Assembly (NCBI RefSeq): GCF_001645125.1
Contig: NZ_LXKA01000338.1
Coordinates: 1-64,000 of the forward strand
Direction of reading: 5' to 3'
DNA: 64,000 nucleotides
Source of the DNA: Paraburkholderia ginsengiterrae
GTDB lineage: Bacteria; Pseudomonadota; Gammaproteobacteria; Burkholderiales; Burkholderiaceae
Shown here: positions 1 through 8,897 of the stretch, one piece after another
Layout of the letters: every line of letters starts with the position of its first letter
How positions within the stretch are numbered: the stretch's first letter is position 1
Translations under genes and position numbers: made by a program
Notes under the pieces: generated by a model
What the model was told of the DNA's origin: nothing
What the model saw: the letters and a program-made list of their open reading frames with translations, nothing else
The model's database searches: none

Positions 1-72
1 GCGGCGCTGAACGGATTGTCCGTCGTACGCGAGGTCTTCGCAGAGTCTGGGATACAGCTACCACTCGATTGA
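1..72 (+). CDS. Possible 3' end of a truncated gene, function unknown
   Basis: Frame 1 is open from the first base to a TGA at 70-72 and encodes 23 residues ending AESGIQLPLD. The reading is amphipathic and lacks the Arg/Pro-rich look of shadow frames, so it could be the C-terminus of a gene entering from the left. It is too short to assign a family. It would converge with the minus-strand desaturase that ends at 202. This is a weak call based only on frame openness. Confidence 0.35.
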   Translation, partial: AALNGLSVVREVFAESGIQLPLD

Positions 73-201
73 GGTCCCGGGGCCGGGGCGGGAATAGCCG
101 GTCTCTGGCCTCGGCCGCGCGGGTACCAAGCGCAGCGACCGACCCGATTGTGCCAATCGGCTTAAGTTCGCGATCGTCCGCTCCCAGGTCGCCAGGCGAC
201 A

Positions 202-1128
202 CTATCGCTGCCCCACTCCGCAGTACCGAGGGTCTGCCCGACGCCTTAGCTCTTCTGTTGTTTCCCCTTTGCCGTCTGGCTGCCAGCCGGGCGGTCTGGC
301 TACGTAGCCATATATATCGCGTACAGACCGCGCGGACAGGAGGTCGCGCCACAACGCGTGCCAGTGCTGGAACTCGATAGTGAGAAGGTTATAGGTCGTC
401 GCCGGCCGGACAAGACCGAAGCGACATGGCACGTCGCGCATTTCCGCGATATAGGTACCAAATAGTCGATCGAACACGATCAGCACACCACCATAGTTTC
501 CATCAAGGTATTCGAGGTTGGACGCATGATGCACGCGGTGTGCCGACGGCGTGTTGAAAATCCATTCCAGCGGCCCGAGGCGTGGAATCCAGGTGACGTG
601 CAGCCAGAACTGGTAGAGCAGGTTAAGCGAAAGCAGCATCAACACGCTCTGGGGTGGCAAGCCGAATAGCGGCGCAGCCACGAAAAACAGCATCGAACCA
701 GTAAGACGGCCAGTCCATCCGATGCGGTACGCGGCGGAAAGGTAGAGTTGATTGGGTGAATGATGGACAGCATGGGTGCACCAGAACCAACGCGTCCGAT
801 GGGCCGCACGGTGGTACCAGTAATAGCAGAATTCCTGAACAACGAAGCAGGCCAGCCACCCACTCCAATGGTTCATCGGTAGAGTCCACAGTCTGTGCCG
901 CCAGACCCAGTTCATCGCATCGCTCCAGAACACTAGTGGCAGCAACCAGCGCAACGGATACTCACGAACGAGAAAGTCGACCACCGACACACCGCCTGCC
1001 TTCCAGTCATAGCCGTACCTGCCCCGTCGGACAACGAGCACCAGGGCCTCGGTCATTGAAGCGACGAGGACCAGGACATTGGCGTATTTGAGTACTGCGA
1101 GCAACACAGCCATGGCCGGATCATCCAT
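202..1128 (-). CDS. Sterol desaturase / fatty acid hydroxylase family membrane protein
   Basis: A 308-aa integral membrane protein of the di-iron fatty acid hydroxylase superfamily. The histidine clusters that bind the two irons are visible in order: HRAAH near residue 106, HAVHH near 118 and HRVHH near 197. Hydrophobic segments lie near the N-terminus and between the second and third His clusters, as usual for the family. Members insert oxygen or a double bond into lipid chains or sterol-like rings at the cytoplasmic membrane; the substrate here cannot be read from sequence. The ATG at 1128 is used; a second ATG at 1113 is possible. It lies downstream of, and in the same direction as, the LytTR regulator, about 95 bp away, and could be co-transcribed. 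Confidence 0.85.
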   Translation of the reverse strand: MDDPAMAVLLAVLKYANVLVLVASMTEALVLVVRRGRYGYDWKAGGVSVVDFLVREYPLRWLLPLVFWSDAMNWVWRHRLWTLPMNHWSGWLACFVVQEFCYYWYHRAAHRTRWFWCTHAVHHSPNQLYLSAAYRIGWTGRLTGSMLFFVAAPLFGLPPQSVLMLLSLNLLYQFWLHVTWIPRLGPLEWIFNTPSAHRVHHASNLEYLDGNYGGVLIVFDRLFGTYIAEMRDVPCRFGLVRPATTYNLLTIEFQHWHALWRDLLSARSVRDIYGYVARPPGWQPDGKGETTEELRRRADPRYCGVGQR

Positions 1129-1222
1129 AGGGCGATATCAGCCAGCGTAGTTTGACGCTCCTTGCGCAGCAATCGGCCTGGGACGAACTGAGTCTGCCGT
1201 GGGGCAGATTGGGCGATCCGCG

Positions 1223-1927
1223 CTAGTGCCGCAGGCGCTGCATCAGTGTTTCGCGATGCTGTCGGCTACAGGGGACCTCGACACCACTGCGCAGCACCAC
1301 TGTGGCATCGCCTTTGCCGCGCGGCCGCACAGCGAGCACCGCGGCAAGCGCCACCGCAGCGCCTCGGTGCGTGCGGACAAATGCAGGGGCGAGATCATTG
1401 AGCAAAGCGGCCAGCGTGCGTCGCATCAGCAGGCTCCGTCCGGGAAGATGGATGTTGACGTAGTTGTCGGCCGCCTCCAGCCATTCGATTTCCGCGCAGT
1501 GCACGACATACGTTTGTCCCCGATCGGCGATCATCAAATGCGCCGGCATGCCAGCGCTCGGGCGAGCCGCACCGCGGACTGGCTCGCGCAACCGCTGCAC
1601 AGTACGCGCGAGGCGCTCCGGCTCGACAGGTTTCAACAGGTAGTCGATCGCCTGGGCATCGAAGGCTCTCAACGCATATTGATCGAACGCGGTAACGAAT
1701 ACCAGTGCTGGAGCATCGTCCGGCAACGACGCCGCCACATCGAAGCCGTCGATCTCAGGCATTTGTACGTCGAGGAAAATCACGTCCGGCCGCAACTGCG
1801 CAGCAAGCATCAGCGCTGTTGCACCGTCGGCGGCTTCGGCAATCACCTCGACATCAGGAAATGCCTCAAGCATCCGCAGCAGTTTCCCGCGAGCAAGCGC
1901 CTCGTCGTCGACAATCAGTGCGCGCAT
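1223..1927 (-). CDS. LytTR-family response regulator (AlgR/LytR type)
   Basis: A 234-aa response regulator. The N-terminal receiver domain (about residues 1-115) has the acidic pair D7/D8, the phospho-acceptor D53 in IFLDVQMPE and the conserved lysine in YLLKPVEPE. The C-terminal LytTR DNA-binding domain (about 130-234) carries IEWLEAADNYVNIHL and FVRTHRG. It is the partner of the histidine kinase immediately upstream: the two genes overlap by 13 bp (1915-1927), implying translational coupling. Members activate transcription by binding direct repeats. The target is unknown; the downstream desaturase is a positional candidate. Confidence 0.93.
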   Translation of the reverse strand: MRALIVDDEALARGKLLRMLEAFPDVEVIAEAADGATALMLAAQLRPDVIFLDVQMPEIDGFDVAASLPDDAPALVFVTAFDQYALRAFDAQAIDYLLKPVEPERLARTVQRLREPVRGAARPSAGMPAHLMIADRGQTYVVHCAEIEWLEAADNYVNIHLPGRSLLMRRTLAALLNDLAPAFVRTHRGAAVALAAVLAVRPRGKGDATVVLRSGVEVPCSRQHRETLMQRLRH

Positions 1928-2997
1928 GGCAGGCTCACCCCAACTATCAGGCCATTTCCCGGCCGCAGTCGCAATTCGAGGCTCGCCTGCGTGCCGTACA
2001 ACGATTGCAGGCGGCGCTCGAGGTTGCCAAGACCCACACCACGCTGTTCAGGAAGAAGCTTCAGGTCGCCATCATCCTCGAACTCGATCTGCAACCGGCT
2101 CACACCGCGCTTGATGCGTATTGCGATGTGCGTCAATGCGCTGCGTTTCTCGACAACATGACGAAAGCAGTTTTCCAGCAGCGGCTGGAGTCCGAGTGTC
2201 GGGACGCGGCAATCCTGTGCATTGGCATCAATTTCCCATGAAATCCGGACGCGATCGGCGAAACGCTGAAGCATGATGTCTGCATAGGCGCGCAGCAAAT
2301 TCAGCTCATCGGCCAGCGACTGCTCTGGACGCTGGCTTGCGTCGGTCGCCGTGCGCAACAGGGTCGCCAGACGGGTGAGCAGCATGTCGGCCGCGTCGGG
2401 ATCAGTATGGATCAGCGATGAAACGGTGTTCAGCGCGTTAAACAGAAAGTGGGGTTGCAGTTGCTGGGTCAGTTGTGCGAGTTGCGCCTGTCGCGCGAGG
2501 TTCGCCTGCTTCTCGGCGGCCAACCGCTCTTCCACCCACGCCCTGTAGGACCGGACACCGAAAAGGATACCGCTGAACAGCGCATAGAACATGACGAAAC
2601 TCGTCGCTTCGTAGGCCATCACTTCGAGCCACGGTCCGTGCTGGTACCTGGAGCCTGCCAGTGCATAGATACCAAATCGCAACGCATACATTGCAGTGAT
2701 ATACGCGACCATTTGCAGCGGCATCGACGCCCAGGAGCGGAGAAACCATTGCAGCGGCTGGTTGAGAAGACTATCGCGCCAATCCCTGCGCCTGATGTGC
2801 ACTGCAATCAGCACCGTGGCAGCAAGCGCTGAGGACCCGTTGTTGACAAGCGGCCGCCAGAACTGCAGCTTGCCTGTCCACAGCGATTCCTGAATCCCCA
2901 GAGCCAGCATGAGCAGCCAGAACGTGGCCCACACCCAAAGCAGGCGCCGCCATAAGATCATCGGTTTGGGCTCGCCGAAGAGATAGCTAGTGTTCAT
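1915..2997 (-). CDS. LytS/YehU-type sensor histidine kinase
   Basis: A 360-aa kinase. The N-terminal half (about 15-150) has several hydrophobic membrane segments and no recognisable periplasmic sensor. A short coiled linker (about 155-180) is followed by the PF06580-type phosphotransfer motif QLQPHFLFNALN with H183, and then by an HATPase domain with LQPLLENCFRH (N-box) and a glycine box around QRGVGLGNLERRL. Kinases of this type pair with LytTR regulators, and the regulator gene overlaps this one by 13 bp. The ATG at 2997 follows a weak GGGAAA element. The signal is unknown. Confidence 0.92.
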   Translation of the reverse strand: MNTSYLFGEPKPMILWRRLLWVWATFWLLMLALGIQESLWTGKLQFWRPLVNNGSSALAATVLIAVHIRRRDWRDSLLNQPLQWFLRSWASMPLQMVAYITAMYALRFGIYALAGSRYQHGPWLEVMAYEATSFVMFYALFSGILFGVRSYRAWVEERLAAEKQANLARQAQLAQLTQQLQPHFLFNALNTVSSLIHTDPDAADMLLTRLATLLRTATDASQRPEQSLADELNLLRAYADIMLQRFADRVRISWEIDANAQDCRVPTLGLQPLLENCFRHVVEKRSALTHIAIRIKRGVSRLQIEFEDDGDLKLLPEQRGVGLGNLERRLQSLYGTQASLELRLRPGNGLIVGVSLPCAH

Positions 2998-3354
2998 TTT
3001 CCCGGCTCATTTACGCTCATCCACGACGCAGGCTTCGCCACGCGCCACAATTCGACCATGCCAAATGGCAGTTGTCTCCCCACCCAATCCCGGCGAATGC
3101 TGATTATGGTAATCGCAAAAACTTATCCAGGGCCATGCCAGACCCTGCCTACGTTGACGATTACGGTGTGCACACCCGCTTGGACGGCGTGCTGTGGGCC
3201 CCACCCCGAGGTGCTGGTGGTAGGGTCGATGCGTTCAAGCGTATTCGGAGAGACATCGCTCTCCGGGAAATAGGCTACAGGACAGCGGTCTGATTCATAT
3301 CGCGCCGACACAGCGCAGATCGCGCTCCAGCCACAACGGACCGAACCGGGAAGT
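2998..3354. other. Intergenic region upstream of the LytS kinase
   Basis: 357 bp between the kinase start and the end of the thioesterase. Frames of 58-73 codons exist on both strands but none has a good ribosome site or protein-like composition. The promoter of the kinase-regulator pair should lie here, but I cannot identify it with confidence. Confidence 0.5.
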
Positions 3355-3798
3355 TCAGTCGACGGTATTGACGTTCGGAAACTTGCTACGGAACGCGTGC
3401 GGCATCGGCACGACCTCTTTCATCTCGTAGTTGAAGAACACGAAACCCGACTTCGCCATGGCGATAAGCGCGCCGTCTGCCGGTCGCGTGATGCGGAAGA
3501 TGATGTCGCCGCCATATCGGTTGAAATCCATGATGCCAACTTCAAAGCATAAGCGGTCGCGCGCATAAGCTTCCGCGCGATAGGTTGTGGCGAGATCGGT
3601 CACGATGATGCTCGTGTGCCCTTCCTTCATGTCCTCGATACCGGCGTCGAACAGGAAGCGTGCGCGGGCCTCGGAAATCATCGAGATCATCGAATCGTTC
3701 GCGAGATGGTTCGCGCCGTTGATGTCGGTGACGCGCACCGTGAGATGCGTCGTGTAGTAAAACTGGTTCTCAGGGAACTGCAGGTGAATACGGGCCAT
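3355..3798 (-). CDS. Hotdog-fold acyl-CoA thioesterase family protein
   Basis: A 147-aa protein of the 4HBT-like hotdog superfamily, a typical single-domain length. Recognisable parts are the N-terminal strand TTHLTVRVTDINGANHLAND, in which N/H near residues 28-31 replaces the D-x-N-x-H-x-N signature of 4-hydroxybenzoyl-CoA thioesterases, the helix SMISMISEARARFLF, and the later strands YRAEAYARDRL and MAKSGFVFFN. Such proteins hydrolyse acyl-CoA thioesters in the cytoplasm. Substrate unknown. It is monocistronic and divergent from the GNAT gene. Confidence 0.8.
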   Translation of the reverse strand: MARIHLQFPENQFYYTTHLTVRVTDINGANHLANDSMISMISEARARFLFDAGIEDMKEGHTSIIVTDLATTYRAEAYARDRLCFEVGIMDFNRYGGDIIFRITRPADGALIAMAKSGFVFFNYEMKEVVPMPHAFRSKFPNVNTVD

Positions 3799-4050
3799 GG
3801 CTTGAAACTCGGGTTGAGAAAATGTGCGCCCTTGCAGGGCGCTGATGCCTGATTCTAGCTGGTCGACGTGCAGGACGTGCGTAGAGGAAGGTCCACCGAA
3901 CCAGGGGCGATCACCCCGTAACCGACAAATGCAACTGCCGAAAACGGCCGCGCATACGCGGCGCTGCCACTCGTCTCAATGCACGCGGTTGTTGGTTCCC
4001 GGTCCACATGTTTTAATGGGTCACCTACTTCCGGCTCCCCGGTTCCGATC

Positions 4051-4659
4051 ATGTCATTGTTTCAGCCCGTCACGCTGACTACCCCTCGACTCATTCTGCG
4101 GCCGCTTCGTCAGGACGACGCGCAAGCGCTGTTCGCGATCTGGTCGGACGCGGAAGCGATGCGCTATTTTTCGTTTCCAACCATGACTTCCTTGAATCAG
4201 GCCGTGGATTGTGTCGCCCATATATTGAAGCGGTCCGCAGACGGCCAGGATCTCGCATGCGTGCTTGAGTTGCAGGCAACCGGCGAAGTGCTCGGCAAAT
4301 GCGATCTCTTTCACGCGCATGAGCCATGCCGCCGCGCGGAAATCGGCTTCAGTCTGCTACGCCAGCAATGGGGGCGCGGATACATGCGTGAGGCTGCCTC
4401 CGCGATGATCGAGCACGCGTTCGGTACGCTGAAGTTACGCCGCATCGAGGCAGATATCGACCCGCGCAATCACGCCTCGGCGCGTCTTCTCGAACGGCTC
4501 GGGTTTGTCCGCGAAGGGCTGCTTCGTGAGCGCTGGATCGTCGGTGACGAGGTGTCGGATAGCGCACTCTACGGGCTGCTCGACAGTGATCGTCCAGCCG
4601 CTCTTCCAGGTGAAATTTCCGTAGTTCGATCCGCCAGTCATGCTGGTAGGGTATGTTGA
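4051..4659 (+). CDS. GNAT family N-acetyltransferase (RimJ/RimL-like)
   Basis: A 202-aa acetyltransferase. TPRLILRPLRQDDAQALFAIW is the typical start of the RimJ/RimL subfamily; EIGFSLLRQQWGRGYMREAA is the acetyl-CoA-binding motif A, and RRIEADIDPRNHASARLLERL is motif B. The frame is open further upstream to 3979, but those residues do not look like the family, so I use the ATG at 4051 that begins MSLFQPVTL. The substrate may be a protein N-terminus or a small amine; not decidable from sequence. Confidence 0.88.
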   Translation: MSLFQPVTLTTPRLILRPLRQDDAQALFAIWSDAEAMRYFSFPTMTSLNQAVDCVAHILKRSADGQDLACVLELQATGEVLGKCDLFHAHEPCRRAEIGFSLLRQQWGRGYMREAASAMIEHAFGTLKLRRIEADIDPRNHASARLLERLGFVREGLLRERWIVGDEVSDSALYGLLDSDRPAALPGEISVVRSASHAGRVC

Positions 4660-4788
4660 CAGCCTTCTATGCGATCCTTCAGCCAGATATCTGCGTTGCG
4701 GCACCTGCTAACGGCTGGCAGAGTCCAACATACGAAGCAATTGATACGTCCCAGACCTAATAGTTAGGCATCCAACCGGAGATATCAG

Positions 4789-5451
4789 ATGACACGAGTT
4801 CGCGTTGCCGGCTTCACCATCTCGCTCGACGGATACGGAGCGGGCCCAGATCAAGACATCCAGAATCCGCTCGGCATTGGCGGAACGGATCTGCACCAGT
4901 GGTTAATTCCAACACGCACGTTCCAGCGGTCCCTGTTCGGGAAGGAAGGCGGCACGACCGGGGTTGACGATGATTTCGCCGCTCGAAGCTTCGCGAACGT
5001 TGGCGCCTGGATTCTCGGGAGGAACATGTTCAGCCCCCTTCGTGGCCCGTGGCCGGACATGAACTGGAAAGGCTGGTGGGGAGACAACCCACCGTATCAC
5101 GTCCCGGTCTACATCATGACGCATCATGCGCGCCCATCCATCGAGATGGACGGCGGCACGACCTTCCATTTCGTCACGGGCGGCATTCGCGACGCGCTTG
5201 AAAAGGCACGCGAGGCAGCCGGCGGAATGGACGTACGCATAGGCGGTGGGGCGAATACCATTCAGCAGTTTCTTCGCGAAGGCCTCATCGATGAACTGCA
5301 TATTGCCATCTCGCCCGTCCTGCTCGGCGGAGGAGAACGGCTATTCGAAGGGGTTGACATGCGGGCTCTGGGCTACGAATGCGTCGAATCCGTAGCATCG
5401 GAGAAAGCCACGCACGTGGTCCTACGGCGCAAAGGGCGAGCGGCCGCCTGA
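4789..5451 (+). CDS. Dihydrofolate reductase family protein (RibD C-terminal domain)
   Basis: A 220-aa stand-alone RibD_C/DHFR-like reductase. The N-terminal RVAGFTISLDGYGAGP and the central FVTGGIRDALEKAREAAGG (NADPH-binding loop region), followed by VRIGGGANTIQQFL and a C-terminal ISPVLLGGGERLF, match the YyaP/YwjB group. An appropriately spaced GGAG (CCGGAGATATCAG) precedes the ATG. These proteins are NAD(P)H-dependent reductases of mostly unknown substrate; some homologues confer drug tolerance. Expressed alone, convergent with the SulP gene. Confidence 0.87.
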   Translation: MTRVRVAGFTISLDGYGAGPDQDIQNPLGIGGTDLHQWLIPTRTFQRSLFGKEGGTTGVDDDFAARSFANVGAWILGRNMFSPLRGPWPDMNWKGWWGDNPPYHVPVYIMTHHARPSIEMDGGTTFHFVTGGIRDALEKAREAAGGMDVRIGGGANTIQQFLREGLIDELHIAISPVLLGGGERLFEGVDMRALGYECVESVASEKATHVVLRRKGRAAA

Positions 5452-5566
5452 CCGCCGGTTGCGGCGGCCGGCCGTGCGCGGGTTTTCGCACACGTCCAAG
5501 TTTGAATTTCAGTTCCCGTGATGTACGGCACCTCGCGGCGCGGCCTCGCGAGCCCGCAACCCGCGC

Positions 5567-7279
5567 TCAGGTGCCCTCTTTCACATGCCGGTCCGGCTGC
5601 TCCACCCCGGCCGTGCGCAGCGCCTCGTGCAGGGTGCCGAAAATGCCGCTTTCCTCGACAACCGGTGTGATGCCGTGCCGGTCCATATCCGAACGCAGGT
5701 AGCGGTTCACACGCGCGAAGAGCAGCGTGATGCCTTCGCGCTTCAACGTCTCGCACAACTCGCCCACCGAGCGCGCCGCGGAATAGTCGAGGTCGGTGAT
5801 CGCACCCGCGTCGACCACGAAATGCCGCGGCTTGCTCGGCGCGCCGTCGATCAGCGCCCGAACATCCTCGACGAAAAAGTGATCGTTCGCGTAAAACAGA
5901 TCGGCGCCGAAGCGATAGACGATCAACCCCGGCGCGGTCTGGATGCCTGCCACGGCGGGCACCGGCACCCAGATGCCGTCGCCGCCGGGGGCGAGAATCA
6001 TCGTGTGCGGACGGTAGCTGTGGCGGACGTGCCGCAGCAGCGAAAGCGCCACCGCCACCAGGATGCCGTGCTCGACCCCGATCAGCACCACCGCCGCCGC
6101 GGTGAACACGGCGAGCGCGAATTCACCGGGGCTTTCGCTGCGAATCGCCGACAGCATCTTCAGATTGATGAGGCCGATGGCGATCGTGAACACGATGCTG
6201 GCGAGGATGCAGTGGGGCAGATATTGCAGGAAGCGGCTGAAAAACAGCAGCACCACGACCACCACCGCCGCGAAGGCGAGTTGCGCGAACTGGCTGCGCG
6301 TGCCGGCACGATCGGCCATGGCGGTCTGCGTCGGGCTGCCGTTCACCACGAACGCCCCGGAAAACGCCGCCGCGGCATTCGCCGCAGCAAGCCCCAGCAG
6401 GTCGGCGTTGGTATCCACGGATTCGTGATAACGCTCGGCGAACACCCGGCTGGCGGCGGCGCTTTGCGCGACGATCATCACAAAGCAGGAAGCCGCAACG
6501 GGCAGCAGATCGAGTACCTGCATCCACGTCACCGAGGGCATGCGTAGCGGCGGCAAGCCGCCCGCCACCGGGCCGAGCACGGAGATGCCGTGGGCCGCGA
6601 AGCCGTAGACGTCGCTCGCGGCAATGCCCGCCACGACCGCGATCAACGGCACGGGCGCGCGTGGCAGAAAGCGTTTGCACGTCAGAGTGGCGACGACCAC
6701 CAGCAGCGAAATGGCGAACGTCGGCACATTGATCTGCGCCGCTTCGCGCACCACCAGCATGACCTGATCGACGCTGCGCGCGGCATGGCCGGGCAGGCCG
6801 AGCATGTCGCCCAGCATCGCGATGCCAACCTGTACGCCGACGCCGGCAAGAAAGCCGACCAGTACAGTACGCGACAGAAAGTCGGCGAGAAAGCCTAATT
6901 TGAAGATCCGCGCGACCAGCAGCAACGCGGCGGTGAGCAGCGCGACCATGCCGGCGAGCGCGGCATACTCGGCGCTGGACGCCGGCGCCATGGTGGAGAG
7001 GCGGCTTGCGAAAATGGTGGCGGTAGCAGAATCGGCGGCCACAACGAGGTGCCGCGACGCACCGAAAAACGCAAAGGCGATCAGCGGCAGAAAGACCGTG
7101 TAGAGGCCCGTCACGGCGGGCATGCCGGCAATGCGGGCGTAGCCCAGCACCTGTGGAATATCCATCGACGCCAGCTGGACGCCGGCCAGCGCGTCACGGG
7201 CCGCCGCGGCGCGGCCCAACGGAAGCACGCCCTTCAGCACGCTTACGCGCGCCGTTATATTCGCCAGAAAATCTCGCAT
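5567..7279 (-). CDS. SulP family inorganic anion transporter with STAS domain
   Basis: About 570 aa. The membrane domain (about 20-410) has the SulP signature region IPQVLGYARIAGMPAVTGLY and roughly 10-12 hydrophobic helices. The C-terminal STAS domain (about 440-560) contains FVVDAGAITDLDYSAARSV. SulP proteins move sulfate, bicarbonate, dicarboxylates or other anions; the substrate is not evident. I place the start at the ATG at 7279 (MRDFLANIT). The frame continues 21 codons upstream to a TTG at 7342 without a ribosome site. It stands alone, with a 547-bp intergenic region upstream holding a palindrome. Confidence 0.9.
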   Translation of the reverse strand: MRDFLANITARVSVLKGVLPLGRAAAARDALAGVQLASMDIPQVLGYARIAGMPAVTGLYTVFLPLIAFAFFGASRHLVVAADSATATIFASRLSTMAPASSAEYAALAGMVALLTAALLLVARIFKLGFLADFLSRTVLVGFLAGVGVQVGIAMLGDMLGLPGHAARSVDQVMLVVREAAQINVPTFAISLLVVVATLTCKRFLPRAPVPLIAVVAGIAASDVYGFAAHGISVLGPVAGGLPPLRMPSVTWMQVLDLLPVAASCFVMIVAQSAAASRVFAERYHESVDTNADLLGLAAANAAAAFSGAFVVNGSPTQTAMADRAGTRSQFAQLAFAAVVVVVLLFFSRFLQYLPHCILASIVFTIAIGLINLKMLSAIRSESPGEFALAVFTAAAVVLIGVEHGILVAVALSLLRHVRHSYRPHTMILAPGGDGIWVPVPAVAGIQTAPGLIVYRFGADLFYANDHFFVEDVRALIDGAPSKPRHFVVDAGAITDLDYSAARSVGELCETLKREGITLLFARVNRYLRSDMDRHGITPVVEESGIFGTLHEALRTAGVEQPDRHVKEGT

Positions 7280-7826
7280 ACGCGATGCTGCCCCAAACGT
7301 AGGTAATCGCGCATCGTGCCGTGACCCGGCACTCAAAGGCAAGACTTATGGCGTGAACGCCTCAAGAAAACTGCGCAACCCGGCAAGCGCATGGACAGCG
7401 CAGCCGATGTAACGCGCTTTCGGATTCAACGCTTGAAGTGGCCTGTCAGCGGATCCACGTGCCGCGCGAAACCAATCAACGCGGCAATACAGATCGGACA
7501 GGCGATGAAGAAGACGGACAGCATCTCGCACCCCGTAACAAATTGTTACTAGCAAGTCTAAGCGAACTGCATGCAAAAAAAATTGGGGAAACCGCAAATC
7601 ACTCTTGTCGAGAGCCGCACCAGTCTTGGGGCAACGCCTGCTCGAACACGTCGCGGGAAGAGGGAAATATGCCGCAATTAGCGGGGTGGATGCGCGGCAC
7701 GCTCGCGCGCAAACGCTTGCGGGTGCGTTTATCGATCGGGCGAAGCGCACGCCCGCGTCCCGTGGTTAGGTGAAAACCTCTATGCCCCGAAATACAGCGG
7801 ATGGGGCGCATCTTTCGGCGCGCCCT
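7280..7826. other. Long intergenic region between SulP and the LacI gene
   Basis: 547 bp. Open frames of 111-134 codons occur on both strands but they are Arg/Ala/Cys-rich, lack ribosome sites and resemble nothing I know. The middle (about 7525-7600) is locally AT-rich, with a 15-bp palindrome and an A8 run, and is the likely promoter region for the minus-strand SulP gene. Confidence 0.55.
7535..7549. promoter_or_regulatory. Perfect 15-bp palindrome, candidate operator upstream of SulP
   Basis: GTAACAAATTGTTAC is a perfect inverted repeat (GTAACAA / TTGTTAC around one A) in an AT-rich stretch, 256 bp upstream of the SulP start. The only neighbouring genes are the SulP transporter and the LacI-type regulator. 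The binding protein is unknown. Confidence 0.4.
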
Positions 7827-8897
7827 TCAGGCCGGAAGCGTCGATGCCGCTGTGGCGGATGCCGGCACGCCCGGTGCCATGCCCACCGATTCCCGCATCG
7901 TCACGCTGACGGGAAACTCGCGGACGATCTCCCACGTGGTCCGGTAGCACTGATTGAGCAGCCAGCGCACCGCATTCTGCGTCAACTCCGCAGTCGGGAT
8001 ATGCACCGACGTCAACCCGGGTGCGGCAAACGCCGCCGAATAGTCGTCGTCGTAGCCGATCACCGAGACCTCGCCGGGGACGGCAATGCCCGCCTGGTAA
8101 AAGCGCGCCAGCGCGCTCACCGCCATCGTGTCGTTGGCGCAGAACACGCCCGTGAAGCGGCGCCTGCCATCGAGCAGTTTTTCCGCGGCGGTGTAGCCCC
8201 CTTCCGGCGAGAAATCCGATTCGATCAGCGTGACGTCGTCGCGCGCAATGCCCTCGCGCGCCAGTTCGGCAAAGAAGCCCTCCAGACGGGCCAGGTTGTC
8301 CGAGGAGCTGAACGGCCCGGAGATCACCGCGATCTCCCGGTGTCCGTGATCGAGCAACGTGCGGGCAGCCAGTTCGCCGCCGCGCCGGTGGTCGGCGCAA
8401 AAAGACGCCTCCGGCAACTGGTCGAACGCGCGGTTCAGGAACACCATTTTCGGGTGCATGCGATGCAGCATGAGCAGGTCTTCGTCGTGCAGATCGTGGC
8501 TGATCACCACCACGCCGTCGCAATCGCGGTCGATCAGGAAGCGCACCGCGTCGATGGCCTGCTCGCGCGGCGACAGATCTCCGCTGCCGGTCGCCACCAC
8601 CACGTGGCGGCGCACCGCGCGCAGTTCGGCGTCGGTCTGCTTGAGTATCGTGCCGTAGTAGGAGCCGAAGAAGGTCGGCACGAAAATGCCGACCATGCCG
8701 AGCGACTGGGTCGCCATGGCACGGCCAATGGACGACGGGCGAAAGTTCAGTTGCTCGATGGCCGCCTTCACGCGGGCGGCGGCATCGGCCGAGATGGGTC
8801 CTTTGCCGGAAATGGCGCGCGAGGCGGTCGACATCCCCACGCCGGCCAGTGCGGCGACATCTTTCAGTGTTGCCACGCGATCTCTCCGTCTATCCAT
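7827..8897 (-). CDS. LacI family transcriptional regulator of the beta-glucoside operon
   Basis: 356 aa. The N-terminal HTH ATLKDVAALAGVGMSTASRAI is the classic LacI/GalR domain, followed by a hinge and a periplasmic-binding-protein-like effector domain (about 70-340). The frame runs much further upstream, but the LacI homology starts at the ATG at 8897, which overlaps the end of the ATPase gene by 8 bp. It is thus the last gene of the glucosidase/ABC transporter operon and probably controls it through the palindrome at 14905-14918. The effector is probably the imported sugar or a product of it (inference). Confidence 0.93.
   Translation of the reverse strand: MDRRRDRVATLKDVAALAGVGMSTASRAISGKGPISADAAARVKAAIEQLNFRPSSIGRAMATQSLGMVGIFVPTFFGSYYGTILKQTDAELRAVRRHVVVATGSGDLSPREQAIDAVRFLIDRDCDGVVVISHDLHDEDLLMLHRMHPKMVFLNRAFDQLPEASFCADHRRGGELAARTLLDHGHREIAVISGPFSSSDNLARLEGFFAELAREGIARDDVTLIESDFSPEGGYTAAEKLLDGRRRFTGVFCANDTMAVSALARFYQAGIAVPGEVSVIGYDDDYSAAFAAPGLTSVHIPTAELTQNAVRWLLNQCYRTTWEIVREFPVSVTMRESVGMAPGVPASATAASTLPA

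Noticed and set aside
5585-6547. 320-codon plus-strand frame over the SulP gene
   Set aside because: Its product is His/Arg-rich, without family motifs, and lies antisense to a clear SulP transporter; typical mirror frame of a high-GC gene.
7346-7750. 134-codon minus-strand frame upstream of SulP
   Set aside because: Crosses the palindrome and AT-rich patch, lacks a ribosome site and protein-like pattern.
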